Notes under the pieces: generated by a model | Database searches by the model: none | What the model was told of the DNA's origin: nothing | The model's input: only the letters and a program-made list of their open reading frames with translations | Part shown: positions 16,925-25,175 of the stretch, one piece after another | Layout: every line of letters begins with the position of its first letter | How positions within the stretch are numbered: position 1 is the first letter of the stretch | Made by a program: the position numbers and the translations under genes | From: Virgisporangium aliadipatigenens | GTDB taxonomy: Bacteria > Actinomycetota > Actinomycetes > Mycobacteriales > Micromonosporaceae | Assembly: GCF_016863615.1 (NCBI RefSeq) | Contig: NZ_BOPF01000022.1 | Coordinates: forward strand, 1-64,000 | Length of the DNA: 64,000 bases | Reading direction: 5' to 3'

Positions 16925-18328
16925 ATGCGTGCACGAACCACTTCCGACGACACCGCCGTCACCCGCGAACTCCCCGAGCCCCTCCCCTACCGCCGCATGA
17001 TCGGCCCCGGCGTCGTGGCCGTCGGGATCGGCATGGCCGCCGGCGAGATCATCCTCTGGCCGTACCTGACCGCGATCGGCGGTCTCGGGCTGCTCTGGCT
17101 CGCGTTCACCACGCTGGCCGTGCAGTACGTCATCAACCTGGAGATCGAGCGCTACACGCTGGCCACCGGGCAGACCGCCGTGGCCGGGTTCTCCCGGTGG
17201 TGGAAGGGCTGGGGCGTGCTGATCTGCCTGGCCGGCGCCTTTCAGTACGTCTGGCCCGGCTGGGCGACGAGCGGATCCACCGTATTCACCTACCTGAGCG
17301 GCGGCGGCGACCCGGTCTGGATCACCGTGGCCGTGCTGGCCGCCATCGGTGTCTTCCTGACGTTCTCCCGCGTCACCTACACGGCGGTCGAACGGGTCGA
17401 GACGCTCAAGGTCGCCCTGACCCTCTTCTTCCTCCTCGTGGTGGTCGTCTTCGTGATCTCCCTGAGCACATGGGGCGAGGGCGCGGCGGCGACGGTGACC
17501 GGGTTCGGCCGGATCCCCGAGGGGATCACCTTCACCATGCTGCTGAGCGCGATCGGCGCGGCCGGCGCCGGTGGCGTGCACAACCTGGTGCTCAGCAACT
17601 GGATCCGGGACAAGCGCTACGGCATGGGCGCCCACGTGCCGCGGCTGATCTCCCCCATCACCGGCCGGGAGGAGGCCAGCGGCACCGACCGGTACACGTT
17701 CCCGCTGGACGAGGCGTCGCTTCGCCGTTGGCGCGTCTGGTGGCGGCGGGCGAACGTCGAGCACCTGGTCACGTTCGTGGCGGTGTGCTTCGTGACGATC
17801 GGCGTGATGACGCTGCTCGCCTACGAGACGCTGTTCGGCCGCGACGATCTCAAGAGCGACCCGTCGTTCCTGCGCATCCAGGGCGACATCTTCGCCGACG
17901 AGGTCGGCGGCTGGCTGAAGGTGCTCTTCCTGGCCGTCGCGGCCGTCTCGCTGTGGGCGGCGGCGATGGGCCTGCTCGACATCATCGGCCGGGTCGCCGC
18001 CGACTTCCTGCGCCGCAACTACCTCCTCGACTCGACCCGCTGGACCGAACCCCGGCTCTACCTGACGGTCGTCTGGGCGGAGATCGTCCTCGGCTCGATC
18101 ATCCTGCTGGCCGGCTTCACCCAGCCGCTCGGCCTGCTGGTCGTCTCCACCTGCGCCGCCTCGGTCGTCACCCTGCTCTATTCGATCCTGCTGGTCCGGT
18201 TGAACACCCGCGACCTGCCCGCACCGCTGCGCATGCGCGGCTGGCGGCTCTGCGCGATGGTGCTCGCCATCGGCTTCTACGGGTTCTTCGCGATCGCGAT
18301 GGTGGTCACCCAACTCCAACGGCTGTGA
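16925..18328 (+). CDS. Nramp-related membrane transporter with altered metal-site motifs
   Basis: 467 residues, about eleven membrane helices. The overall pattern is Nramp (SLC11)-like, with GPGVVAVGIGMAAGEIILWP as helix 1 and GAAGAGGVHNLVLSNWI as helix 6. The metal-binding DPGN of helix 1 is replaced by MAAGE and the MPHN of helix 6 by GVHN. Canonical Nramps use those residues to bind Mn2+ or Fe2+, so the substrate here is uncertain. ATG 16925 is chosen because AGGAG lies six bases upstream; ATG 16892 inside aroE lacks such a site. It is probably co-transcribed with the dehydrogenase and could import a pathway substrate or a cofactor metal. Confidence 0.8.
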   Translation: MRARTTSDDTAVTRELPEPLPYRRMIGPGVVAVGIGMAAGEIILWPYLTAIGGLGLLWLAFTTLAVQYVINLEIERYTLATGQTAVAGFSRWWKGWGVLICLAGAFQYVWPGWATSGSTVFTYLSGGGDPVWITVAVLAAIGVFLTFSRVTYTAVERVETLKVALTLFFLLVVVVFVISLSTWGEGAAATVTGFGRIPEGITFTMLLSAIGAAGAGGVHNLVLSNWIRDKRYGMGAHVPRLISPITGREEASGTDRYTFPLDEASLRRWRVWWRRANVEHLVTFVAVCFVTIGVMTLLAYETLFGRDDLKSDPSFLRIQGDIFADEVGGWLKVLFLAVAAVSLWAAAMGLLDIIGRVAADFLRRNYLLDSTRWTEPRLYLTVVWAEIVLGSIILLAGFTQPLGLLVVSTCAASVVTLLYSILLVRLNTRDLPAPLRMRGWRLCAMVLAIGFYGFFAIAMVVTQLQRL

Positions 18329-18329
18329 C

Positions 18330-19595
18330 CTAGGCCAGTGCGGGCTCCGGGGCCGGGGTGCCGATCGGCTTGCGGTGGCGCAGCGACAGCGACAGCGCCG
18401 CCGCGAACATCGACAGGATCCCGGCCCCGAGCCACGCCAGCCGGTAGTCGCCCATCGTGTCGCGCACCAGCCCCGCCGCCGTCGCCGCGAACGCCGCCCC
18501 GAGCTGGTGCGAGGCGAACACCCAACCGAAGACGACCGGGCCCGCGTCGCCGAAGTACTCGCGGCACAGCGCGACGGTCGGCGGCACGGTGGCGATCCAG
18601 TCGAGCCCGTAGAAGACGATGAACAGCAGCATGTTCGGGCGCACCGTCGCGGCGAACAGCGCCGGCAACACGAGCAGGGAGAGTCCGCGCAGCGCGTAGT
18701 ACATGCCGAGCAGGTAACGGCTGTCGATGCGATCGGTGAGCCAGCCCGAGGCGATCGTCCCGACGATGTCGAACAGGCCCACCACGGCCAGCAGGCTGGC
18801 GGCGGTCGTCTCGGTCATCCCGTGATCGTGCGCGGCGGGGACGAAGTGCGTGCCGACGAGGCCGTTCGTGGTGGCGCCGCAGATCGCGAAGCCGCCGGCC
18901 AGCAGCCAGAACGGGCCGGTCCGCGCGGCACCGCCGAGAGCGCTCAGCGCGCGCCGGGCCGGGTTCGCGACCTTCACCTCGGGCACCGGCCCCGTCGCGC
19001 CGTAGGGCAGGACGCCCAGGTCGGCCGGCTCGCGCAGGCGCCACCAGGCCAGCGGCACCACGGCCAGCGAGGCCGCCGTGACGACGAGCGCGGCCGTGCG
19101 CCAGCCCGCGTGTTCGGTGAGCGCGGCCAGGCCGGGTAGGAAGATCAGCTGCCCGGTCGCTCCCCCGGCGGTCAGCACGCCGGTCACCAGCCCGCGCTTC
19201 TCGACGAACCACTTCCCCGTCACCGTGGCCACGAACGCCATCGCCATCGAGCCGGTGCCGAGCCCGACGAGCACGCCCCAGCAGAGCAGCAGCTGCCACG
19301 AGGCGTTCATGAAGACGGTCAACCCGCTGCCGAGGGCGACCAGCGTGACGGCGAAGACCACGACGCGCCGGATGCCGAAGCGCTCCATCAGCGCGGCGGC
19401 GAACGGCGCGGTCAGCCCGAAGAGGATCAGGTTGATCGACACGGCCGCGGAGATCGTGGCGAGCGGCCACCCGAACTCGTCGTGCAGCGGCCGGATCAGG
19501 ACCGAGGGCGTGGCCCGGAAACCGGCGGAGCTGATCAGGACGACGAACGTCACGACGGCCACGTACCAGGCCGGATGGATGCGGGTGCGAGTCAC
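18330..19595 (-). CDS. MFS permease, monocarboxylate/oxalate-formate antiporter type
   Basis: 421 residues, twelve predicted membrane helices. The pattern of helix 1 (VVLISSAGFRATPSVLIRPL), loop 2-3 (RFGIRRVVVFAV), and the KWFVEKRGLVTGVLTAGGAT stretch after helix 4 is that of the OFA/MCT branch of the major facilitator superfamily, which carries small carboxylates. It ends two bases from the convergent Nramp-related gene. A role in uptake of quinate, shikimate or related acids is possible from location, but nothing in the sequence fixes the substrate. Confidence 0.82.
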   Translation of the reverse strand: MTRTRIHPAWYVAVVTFVVLISSAGFRATPSVLIRPLHDEFGWPLATISAAVSINLILFGLTAPFAAALMERFGIRRVVVFAVTLVALGSGLTVFMNASWQLLLCWGVLVGLGTGSMAMAFVATVTGKWFVEKRGLVTGVLTAGGATGQLIFLPGLAALTEHAGWRTAALVVTAASLAVVPLAWWRLREPADLGVLPYGATGPVPEVKVANPARRALSALGGAARTGPFWLLAGGFAICGATTNGLVGTHFVPAAHDHGMTETTAASLLAVVGLFDIVGTIASGWLTDRIDSRYLLGMYYALRGLSLLVLPALFAATVRPNMLLFIVFYGLDWIATVPPTVALCREYFGDAGPVVFGWVFASHQLGAAFAATAAGLVRDTMGDYRLAWLGAGILSMFAAALSLSLRHRKPIGTPAPEPALA

Positions 19596-19653
19596 CGCTT
19601 CAGCCTGCCGGCCGCACCATGATTCAGACGAGTGGCCCGAACGACAACATGCG

Positions 19654-20946
19654 TCAGGATCCGGCCACGGAAGCGGGCCTCGGCGGCCGGCGCCGCTGGG
19701 TGGACAGCGCGCCCGCCATCGTCCGCTGCGACCATCCCAGCGCCGACAGGTAGGCGCGCGCCATTTCCGCCGAGGAGACCGGCCCGGTCTTCAACGCCGG
19801 CAGGTCCGACTGCTCGTACGCGCGCACCATCGACAGCACCTGGCCCAGCCGGCCCCGCCCGTGCAGCAGCGCGTCGGTGATCTCGGTGCTCACCGGCAGG
19901 CGCACCAGCAGTTCGCCCAACGGCTCCGCGACCAGTTCGGCGACGCCGGCGAGCAGCCCCACCGTGAACGCCGAATCGGTCGGCACGTCCAGCCGTTCCG
20001 CGATCATCTGGCACAGCTTCGCCCGCGACATCATCGTCGACAGCTGCTCCTCGGTCGCCTCCGAGATGTCACTGACCAGCATCAACGCGACCCACTGGCG
20101 GATCCGGTCGATGCCCAGCATGGTGATCGCCTCGTGCACCGAGGAGACCTTGCGGGCCAGGCCCACCGAGGCCGAGTTCGTCGCCTGGAGCACGCGGTAG
20201 GAGAGCGCCGGGTCGGTCGTGACGATCTGCACCACCTGCTGCATCTGGATGTCCGACGCCGTCAACGCCCCGAACAGCTCCAGCCGCCGCATCCGCGACG
20301 GGTTCAGCGACACCGCGGTGAGCGTCTGCGGCCGGCCGAAGATGTGCCCCTGGAACAGGTCGAACCCGAGGTCGTGCGCGAGCGCGCGGTGGTGCGAGGA
20401 CTCGATGCGTTCGGCGACCAGCTTGATGTGCTTGTGCTTGCGCACCTCCGCCACCGTCGAGGCCACCGTGTCGGCCTCGACGTCCAGCAGGTCCAGCTTC
20501 ACGAACGACGCCAGGCCCAGCAGCTTGTCGTGCCCCTCGCCGAGCACGAAGTCGTCCAGGGCGATCAGGTAGCCCTGTTCGGAGAGCATCGTCACGCCGG
20601 CGTACACGTCGTCGTCGACGTCGACCGTCTCCAGGACCTCCAGCACCACCTGCTCCGGCCCGAACGGCAGCGGCAGGTCGCCGACCAGGAACTCGCGGGT
20701 CAGGTTCAGAAAGCAGGGGCGATCGCCGACGAGCTGTTCGAGCCCGAACTCCGCGAACGCGTTCACGATCACCTGCGAGGTGGCGTACGCGTTGCGCCGG
20801 TGTGCCTCGGTCGCCTCCGACCCGCCCCGGAACAGCAGCTCGTAGCCGACGACCTCGCCGGTGCGGTCGTAGATCGCCTGCCGGCCGATGTGCACCAACT
20901 GGGACTCGTTGCCGGTCGAGGTTACGGAGGTCACGGATGCACACAT
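19654..20946 (-). CDS. EAL-HDOD signalling protein (YuxH type)
   Basis: 430 residues. Residues about 15-205 form an EAL-type fold (GRQAIYDRTGEVVGYELLFR, DDFVLGEG, KLDLLDV, FDLFQGHIFGRP) and about 210-400 an HDOD domain (QIVTTDPALSYRVLQATNSA, then a long helical set). The catalytic DDFGTGYSS motif of active c-di-GMP phosphodiesterases reads DDFVLGEG, and other acidic positions are substituted, so it may bind rather than cleave c-di-GMP. ATG 20946 was taken because the EAL domain begins 15 residues later; longer reading would cross the flhA promoter. It is divergent from flhA, suggesting a motility-related signalling role. Confidence 0.85.
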   Translation of the reverse strand: MCASVTSVTSTGNESQLVHIGRQAIYDRTGEVVGYELLFRGGSEATEAHRRNAYATSQVIVNAFAEFGLEQLVGDRPCFLNLTREFLVGDLPLPFGPEQVVLEVLETVDVDDDVYAGVTMLSEQGYLIALDDFVLGEGHDKLLGLASFVKLDLLDVEADTVASTVAEVRKHKHIKLVAERIESSHHRALAHDLGFDLFQGHIFGRPQTLTAVSLNPSRMRRLELFGALTASDIQMQQVVQIVTTDPALSYRVLQATNSASVGLARKVSSVHEAITMLGIDRIRQWVALMLVSDISEATEEQLSTMMSRAKLCQMIAERLDVPTDSAFTVGLLAGVAELVAEPLGELLVRLPVSTEITDALLHGRGRLGQVLSMVRAYEQSDLPALKTGPVSSAEMARAYLSALGWSQRTMAGALSTQRRRPPRPASVAGS

Positions 20947-20976
20947 CGGCACCGGATGCACGCACTCAAGAAAAAC

Positions 20977-21002
20977 CTCAGGCCACCGGCGTGTCGGCCG
21001 AA
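20977..21002 (+). promoter_or_regulatory. FliA (sigma-28)-type promoter for flhA
   Basis: CTCA, exactly 16 bases, then GCCGAA, ending 63 bases before the flhA start. I recall CTCA-N15-17-GCCGAA as the FliA promoter form reported for Actinoplanes, which I could not verify here; it is also close to the enteric/Bacillus sigma-28 -10 element GCCGATAA. Related elements precede fliM, cheA and cheB in this window. Confidence 0.65.
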
Positions 21003-21065
21003 TGGGCGATTGCCAGGACGGCACCGGAGTTGAACCACGGATGAAATTGACCGGGGAAGGTGCTC

Positions 21066-23114
21066 GTGGCAAAGGGGCGGTTCGGCCAGTTCGTGGTGCC
21101 GATGGGCGTCGTGCTGGTCATCGTGATGATGGTCGTCCCGCTGCCGTCGTTCCTGATCGACATGCTGCTGGCGCTGAACATCACCGTCGCGCTGCTGACC
21201 GTCCTCGTGAGCATGTTCGTCAGCCGGCCGCTGGACTTCTCCGTCTTCCCCTCGGTGCTGCTCGTCGCGACGCTCTTCCGGCTCGCGCTCAACATCAGCG
21301 CCACCCGGCTCGTGCTCCTGGACGGCTACGCCGGCAAGGTCATCGAGGCGTTCGGCCACTTCGTCGTCGGTGGTTCGCTCGTCGTCGGGCTGGTCATCTT
21401 CATGATCCTGGTGGTCATCCAGTTCCTGGTGATCACCAAGGGCGCGGAACGGGTCGCCGAGGTCGGGGCCCGGTTCACCCTCGACGCCATGCCGGGTAAG
21501 CAGATGGCGATCGACGCCGACCTCAACGCCGGCCTGATCGACGAGGCGACCGCCAAGCAACGCCGTTCGGACGTCGCCGCCGAGGCCGACTTCTACGGGT
21601 CCATGGACGGTGCGTCGAAGTTCGTCAAGGGCGACGCCATCGCCGCCATCGTCATCACGCTGATCAACCTCATCGGCGGGATGGTCATCGGCATCGTGCA
21701 GCGCGGCATGGACCCGATGGACGCGGTCGAGACCTACAGCCTGCTCTCCATCGGTGACGGCCTCGTCTCGCAGGTCCCGGCGCTGCTGCTGTCGGTGGCG
21801 ACCGGCCTCATGGTGACCCGTTCGGTCAGCGACGGGGACATGGGCAGCCAGGTGCTGTACCAGTTCAGCCAGCAGAAGCGGGCGATGCAGATCGGCGGCG
21901 GCGCCGCGCTCGCGCTCTGTCTCATCCCGTCGCTGCCGAAGCTGCCGTTCATCCTCGTCGGTGCCGGCGTGCTGCTGATCGCCCAGCGCCTGCCCAACCC
22001 CGAGGACATCGCCGACAGGGCGTTGGAGGGCGAGATCGTCGAGGACGTGCCGAGCCCGGACTCGCCCGAGGCGTTGATCGGCGAGATGCGCGTCGACCCC
22101 CTGGAGCTGGCCCTCGCCCCGGACCTGGTCGATCTGGTCGACACCAACAGCGGAGATCTGTTGGAACGGGTCAGGGCACTGCGCCGCAAGGTCGCGTTGG
22201 AACTGGGCATCCTGATGCCCCCGGTGCGCACCCGCGACGACCTGGCCCTGGACCTGTCGGCCTACTCGATCCGGATCAGCGGCGTGGAGGTCGGCGCGGG
22301 ACAGGCGCCGCCGGGCACGGTGCTCGCGATCGGCGACGGCCTGGACTTCCTGCCCGGCCGCGCCGGCGTCGAACCCGTCTTCGGCCTGCCCGGCAAGTGG
22401 GTCCCGGCCGAGCTGCGCCACCAGGCGGAACTCACCGGCGCCACGGTGGTCGACCGGGCGTCGGTGATCATCACGCATCTGGCCGAGGTGGTGCGCACGA
22501 ACGCCGCCCGCCTGCTCGGCCGCGAGGACGTGCGTTCCCTGGTGGAGATGGTGCGCCGCGGCAACCCGGTCGTCGTCGAGGAACTCACCCCGGCCCTGCT
22601 CTCGCTCGGCCAGGTGCAGAAGGTGCTCCAGGGACTCCTGGACGAGAACGTCCCGATCCGCGACCTGGTGCGCATCTTCGAGGCGCTGTCGCTGACCGCG
22701 AAGACCACCACCGACCCGGACATGCTGCTCGAATCGGCCCGGGGAGCACTTGGTCCGGCTATAGCCGCACGGTTCGTCAGCGACGGTACGCTGTACGCGA
22801 TCACGCTCGAACCGCGCCTGGAGCAGTCGCTGCTGGAGGCGTTGCGGCCCACCGATTCCGGGCTGCAGCTCCTCGTGGACCCCCAGCGGGCCGAGTCCCT
22901 GATCAGCGACCTCGGTCGCCTGCTCGAACAGGCTGAGCAGCAGGGCGCCACGCCGGTCGTGGTCGTCTCGCCCCAGCTACGCATGCCGCTCCGGCGGCTG
23001 ATTTCCGTCGCAGTCCCCCGGTTGCCGATCTTGTCGTACGCCGAGATCGCGAAGTGCACGTTCCGCATCGAGACCGTGGGGGTGGTGAGCGGTGCCTACC
23101 CGATTGCTGCTTGA
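21066..23114 (+). CDS. flhA: FlhA, flagellar type III export platform protein
   Basis: 682 residues. Eight N-terminal membrane helices include the FHIPEP-family region (KQMAIDADLNAGLIDEATAK, then the SKFVKGDAIAAIVITLINLI segment); the C-terminal half is the cytoplasmic ring domain with VREL/HLAEVVRTNAARLLGR and the APE-like VVVSPQLRMPLRRLI tail. FlhA couples proton flow to export and docks substrates. GTG 21066 was preferred over GTG 21060 because GGGGAAGG lies five bases upstream. In this genome flhA stands apart from flhB and has its own FliA-type promoter. flhF overlaps its 3' end by 23 bases. Confidence 0.96.
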   Translation: MAKGRFGQFVVPMGVVLVIVMMVVPLPSFLIDMLLALNITVALLTVLVSMFVSRPLDFSVFPSVLLVATLFRLALNISATRLVLLDGYAGKVIEAFGHFVVGGSLVVGLVIFMILVVIQFLVITKGAERVAEVGARFTLDAMPGKQMAIDADLNAGLIDEATAKQRRSDVAAEADFYGSMDGASKFVKGDAIAAIVITLINLIGGMVIGIVQRGMDPMDAVETYSLLSIGDGLVSQVPALLLSVATGLMVTRSVSDGDMGSQVLYQFSQQKRAMQIGGGAALALCLIPSLPKLPFILVGAGVLLIAQRLPNPEDIADRALEGEIVEDVPSPDSPEALIGEMRVDPLELALAPDLVDLVDTNSGDLLERVRALRRKVALELGILMPPVRTRDDLALDLSAYSIRISGVEVGAGQAPPGTVLAIGDGLDFLPGRAGVEPVFGLPGKWVPAELRHQAELTGATVVDRASVIITHLAEVVRTNAARLLGREDVRSLVEMVRRGNPVVVEELTPALLSLGQVQKVLQGLLDENVPIRDLVRIFEALSLTAKTTTDPDMLLESARGALGPAIAARFVSDGTLYAITLEPRLEQSLLEALRPTDSGLQLLVDPQRAESLISDLGRLLEQAEQQGATPVVVVSPQLRMPLRRLISVAVPRLPILSYAEIAKCTFRIETVGVVSGAYPIAA

Positions 23115-24888
23115 AGGTGGGGATCTCCAGGAGCTTCTCGCGCAGGTGCGCGACGAGCACGGGCCCAAAGCGAAGATCGTTTCCGCGGAGCGGGTGCGTT
23201 CCGGCGGGCTGACCGGCCTGCTGCGCGCCGAACGCTTCGAGCTGACGGTCGAGGTTCCCGACGAGGACGACCCGCCGCCGGCCGCCGACCCGCCGGAGGC
23301 CGGTGCCGACGCGGCCTGGCCGGAGACCGGCACACCGGCGATCGACGGCCTGCTGGCGCTGCTGAACGAACGCGAGGCGCGCCAGCCGGACTCCGCGCCC
23401 GCCTCGGCACCGCCGGCTCCCGCCGCCTCGACGCCCGCCGCCTCCTTCGCGCAGGCCCTGTCCGAGGCGCGGCACCAGGCCCCCGAGGCGCCCGAGACCC
23501 CGGCCCCGCCGCCGTCGCGCGCACCGGCGCAGGCGACCCGGCCGTCCACCGCCGCCGCGCCGAGCGCGGACGAGACGTTCGAGTTCCGGCTGGATCCGCA
23601 CTTCTCGGCCGTACCCGAGGTGCCCTCGCCGGTGGCGGCACATGATGTCTCCGACCCCCTCCACGACGAGTTGCCACCGGAGGAGTTCCTGAACGCCGCC
23701 ACCCCGCTCGGGGACTACGGACCGACGATGCCCCCACGCACGCCGCGGGCGATCAACGGCACGCCGGTGCTGCCGACGGCCGACCCCTACGCCGACGACC
23801 CGCTCTTCGACCAGGAACTGGACGCGCTCGAACCGCCGTTCGCCACCGACGGCGACCTGCCCTACGACGACCGGTTCGACTACGCCGACGAGGGTTACCC
23901 CGTCGCCGGGCACGTGCCGGGCGCGGCGTTCCCGGTCAGCGGGGTGAGCGGCTCGCCCGCCTTCCCGATCAGCGGCGGGCCGGGGCTGCACGGCGATGAC
24001 GACGACGCGCCGCCGAACCTGAGCGCCGCGCTCGGCGGGTTCGGGGCCGGCGAGGTGCGGGTGGAGTTCCCGCACGGCGGCGGGCACCCGGTCGCCGGCG
24101 GGCTGCGGGCCACCTGGGCCGCGGGCGACGACACCGACCCCGACCTGCCCAGCGGGCACGCCTACCTGGCCGGCGCCGTGCACACCGACGAGGCGGCCGG
24201 CGAGGTCGGGTTCGAGTCGCCGGCGTACCGGCCCAGCAGCGGGATGGGTCTCATCGACCGGCTCGCCCACCTGGGCGTTCCGGCACGCGTCCTGCACCGC
24301 CTGCCGGCCGACGAGGCCTATCCGGCGATCGCGCACGCGTTCGAGGCGGAGGCCGGGCCGCCGCCGCTGCCGGAGGAGCCGGGCGCGATCATCGCCGTCA
24401 TCGGCGAACTGGCCGGCGCCCTGGCCGTCGCGGACGAACTCGCCAAGACGATGCGCCTCGACCCGCAGCGCACACTGATCGCGACCGACAACGCCACGTT
24501 CGAACGCCACATCGGCGACGTCGACGACGCGCTGCGCCGCGCACACCGCGCCCGCCAGGGCGACCAGCCCCGGCTCATCGCCGTGGACGTCCCGGCCACC
24601 GGCACGAACGCCTGGGCCTGCGGCGTGCTCGACGCGATCCGCCCGGACGCGATCTGGTACGCCGTCGACGCCACCCGCAAGACGGCCGACGTGGCGCGGC
24701 AACTGGCGATCCTGCCCCGGGTCGACGCGCTGGCGGTGCACGGCGTGCAGGCGACCGCCGACCCGGCCAGCCCGCTGGCGCTGGAGATCCCCATCGCGAT
24801 GCTGGACGGCCAGCCGGCCGGCCCGCACACGTGGGCGGCGCTGCTCTGCCGTCGCCTCTACGAGGAACGCGCGCGTGCTGATCACTAG
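23092..24888 (+). CDS. flhF: FlhF-like protein with eroded GTPase motifs
   Basis: 598 residues, starting inside the end of flhA. Residues 1-50 resemble the FlhF basic/N domain (LQELLAQVRDEHGPKAKIVS, AERVRSGG). Residues about 55-380 are a long acidic, Pro/Ala-rich linker. Residues about 400-598 keep the SRP-GTPase order of segments, but the P-loop position reads AVIGELAGALAVADELA (no GxxGxGKT), the DTAG position reads VDVPATGTN and TKxD is not present, while IPIAMLDGQPAG still aligns with the closing loop. FlhF normally sets flagellar number and pole by GTP-driven dimerisation; this copy should not bind GTP in the usual way. Position behind flhA supports the assignment. Confidence 0.72.
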   Translation: MPTRLLLEGGDLQELLAQVRDEHGPKAKIVSAERVRSGGLTGLLRAERFELTVEVPDEDDPPPAADPPEAGADAAWPETGTPAIDGLLALLNEREARQPDSAPASAPPAPAASTPAASFAQALSEARHQAPEAPETPAPPPSRAPAQATRPSTAAAPSADETFEFRLDPHFSAVPEVPSPVAAHDVSDPLHDELPPEEFLNAATPLGDYGPTMPPRTPRAINGTPVLPTADPYADDPLFDQELDALEPPFATDGDLPYDDRFDYADEGYPVAGHVPGAAFPVSGVSGSPAFPISGGPGLHGDDDDAPPNLSAALGGFGAGEVRVEFPHGGGHPVAGGLRATWAAGDDTDPDLPSGHAYLAGAVHTDEAAGEVGFESPAYRPSSGMGLIDRLAHLGVPARVLHRLPADEAYPAIAHAFEAEAGPPPLPEEPGAIIAVIGELAGALAVADELAKTMRLDPQRTLIATDNATFERHIGDVDDALRRAHRARQGDQPRLIAVDVPATGTNAWACGVLDAIRPDAIWYAVDATRKTADVARQLAILPRVDALAVHGVQATADPASPLALEIPIAMLDGQPAGPHTWAALLCRRLYEERARADH

Positions 24889-25126
24889 TCCGGCCACGCT
24901 GCTCCTGGCGGCGGTGCTGGCGAGTCCGACGCTGTGGACGGCGTTCGTGACGCAGCAGGTCAGCTACACCGACGCGGCTCTGCGGTACCTGTTCTGCGTA
25001 CCCGCCGCGGCGGTCATGCTCTGGCTGCTGCGCACCGTCGTCCGAAGCTTCGGCCCGAGTCACCCCGAACGGCGCGGCACCGACAAGGCCCCGCCCCCGG
25101 AGGAGTCCCCCGCCCCCACCGCGTAG
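24875..25126 (+). CDS. Small two-helix membrane protein, unknown function
   Basis: 83 residues beginning with a GTG that overlaps the last 14 bases of flhF. Two hydrophobic segments (about residues 7-27, [20 protein letters not shown], and 36-58, [20 protein letters not shown]) are followed by a charged Pro-rich tail. No family was recognised. Overlap with flhF and the 49-base gap to the chemoreceptor gene suggest it belongs to the flhA-flhF transcript. Codon use matches its neighbours, with G/C at most third positions, which supports a real gene. Confidence 0.6.
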   Translation: MLITSPATLLLAAVLASPTLWTAFVTQQVSYTDAALRYLFCVPAAAVMLWLLRTVVRSFGPSHPERRGTDKAPPPEESPAPTA

Positions 25127-25175
25127 CCCTTTCCACAAGCAGACCCACCCCACGCACGGACGCTGGAGGCCCCTC

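Noticed and set aside
20947..21072. 42-residue N-terminal extension of the EAL-HDOD protein
   Set aside because: It would run through the flhA promoter and start region; the EAL domain begins directly after ATG 20946.
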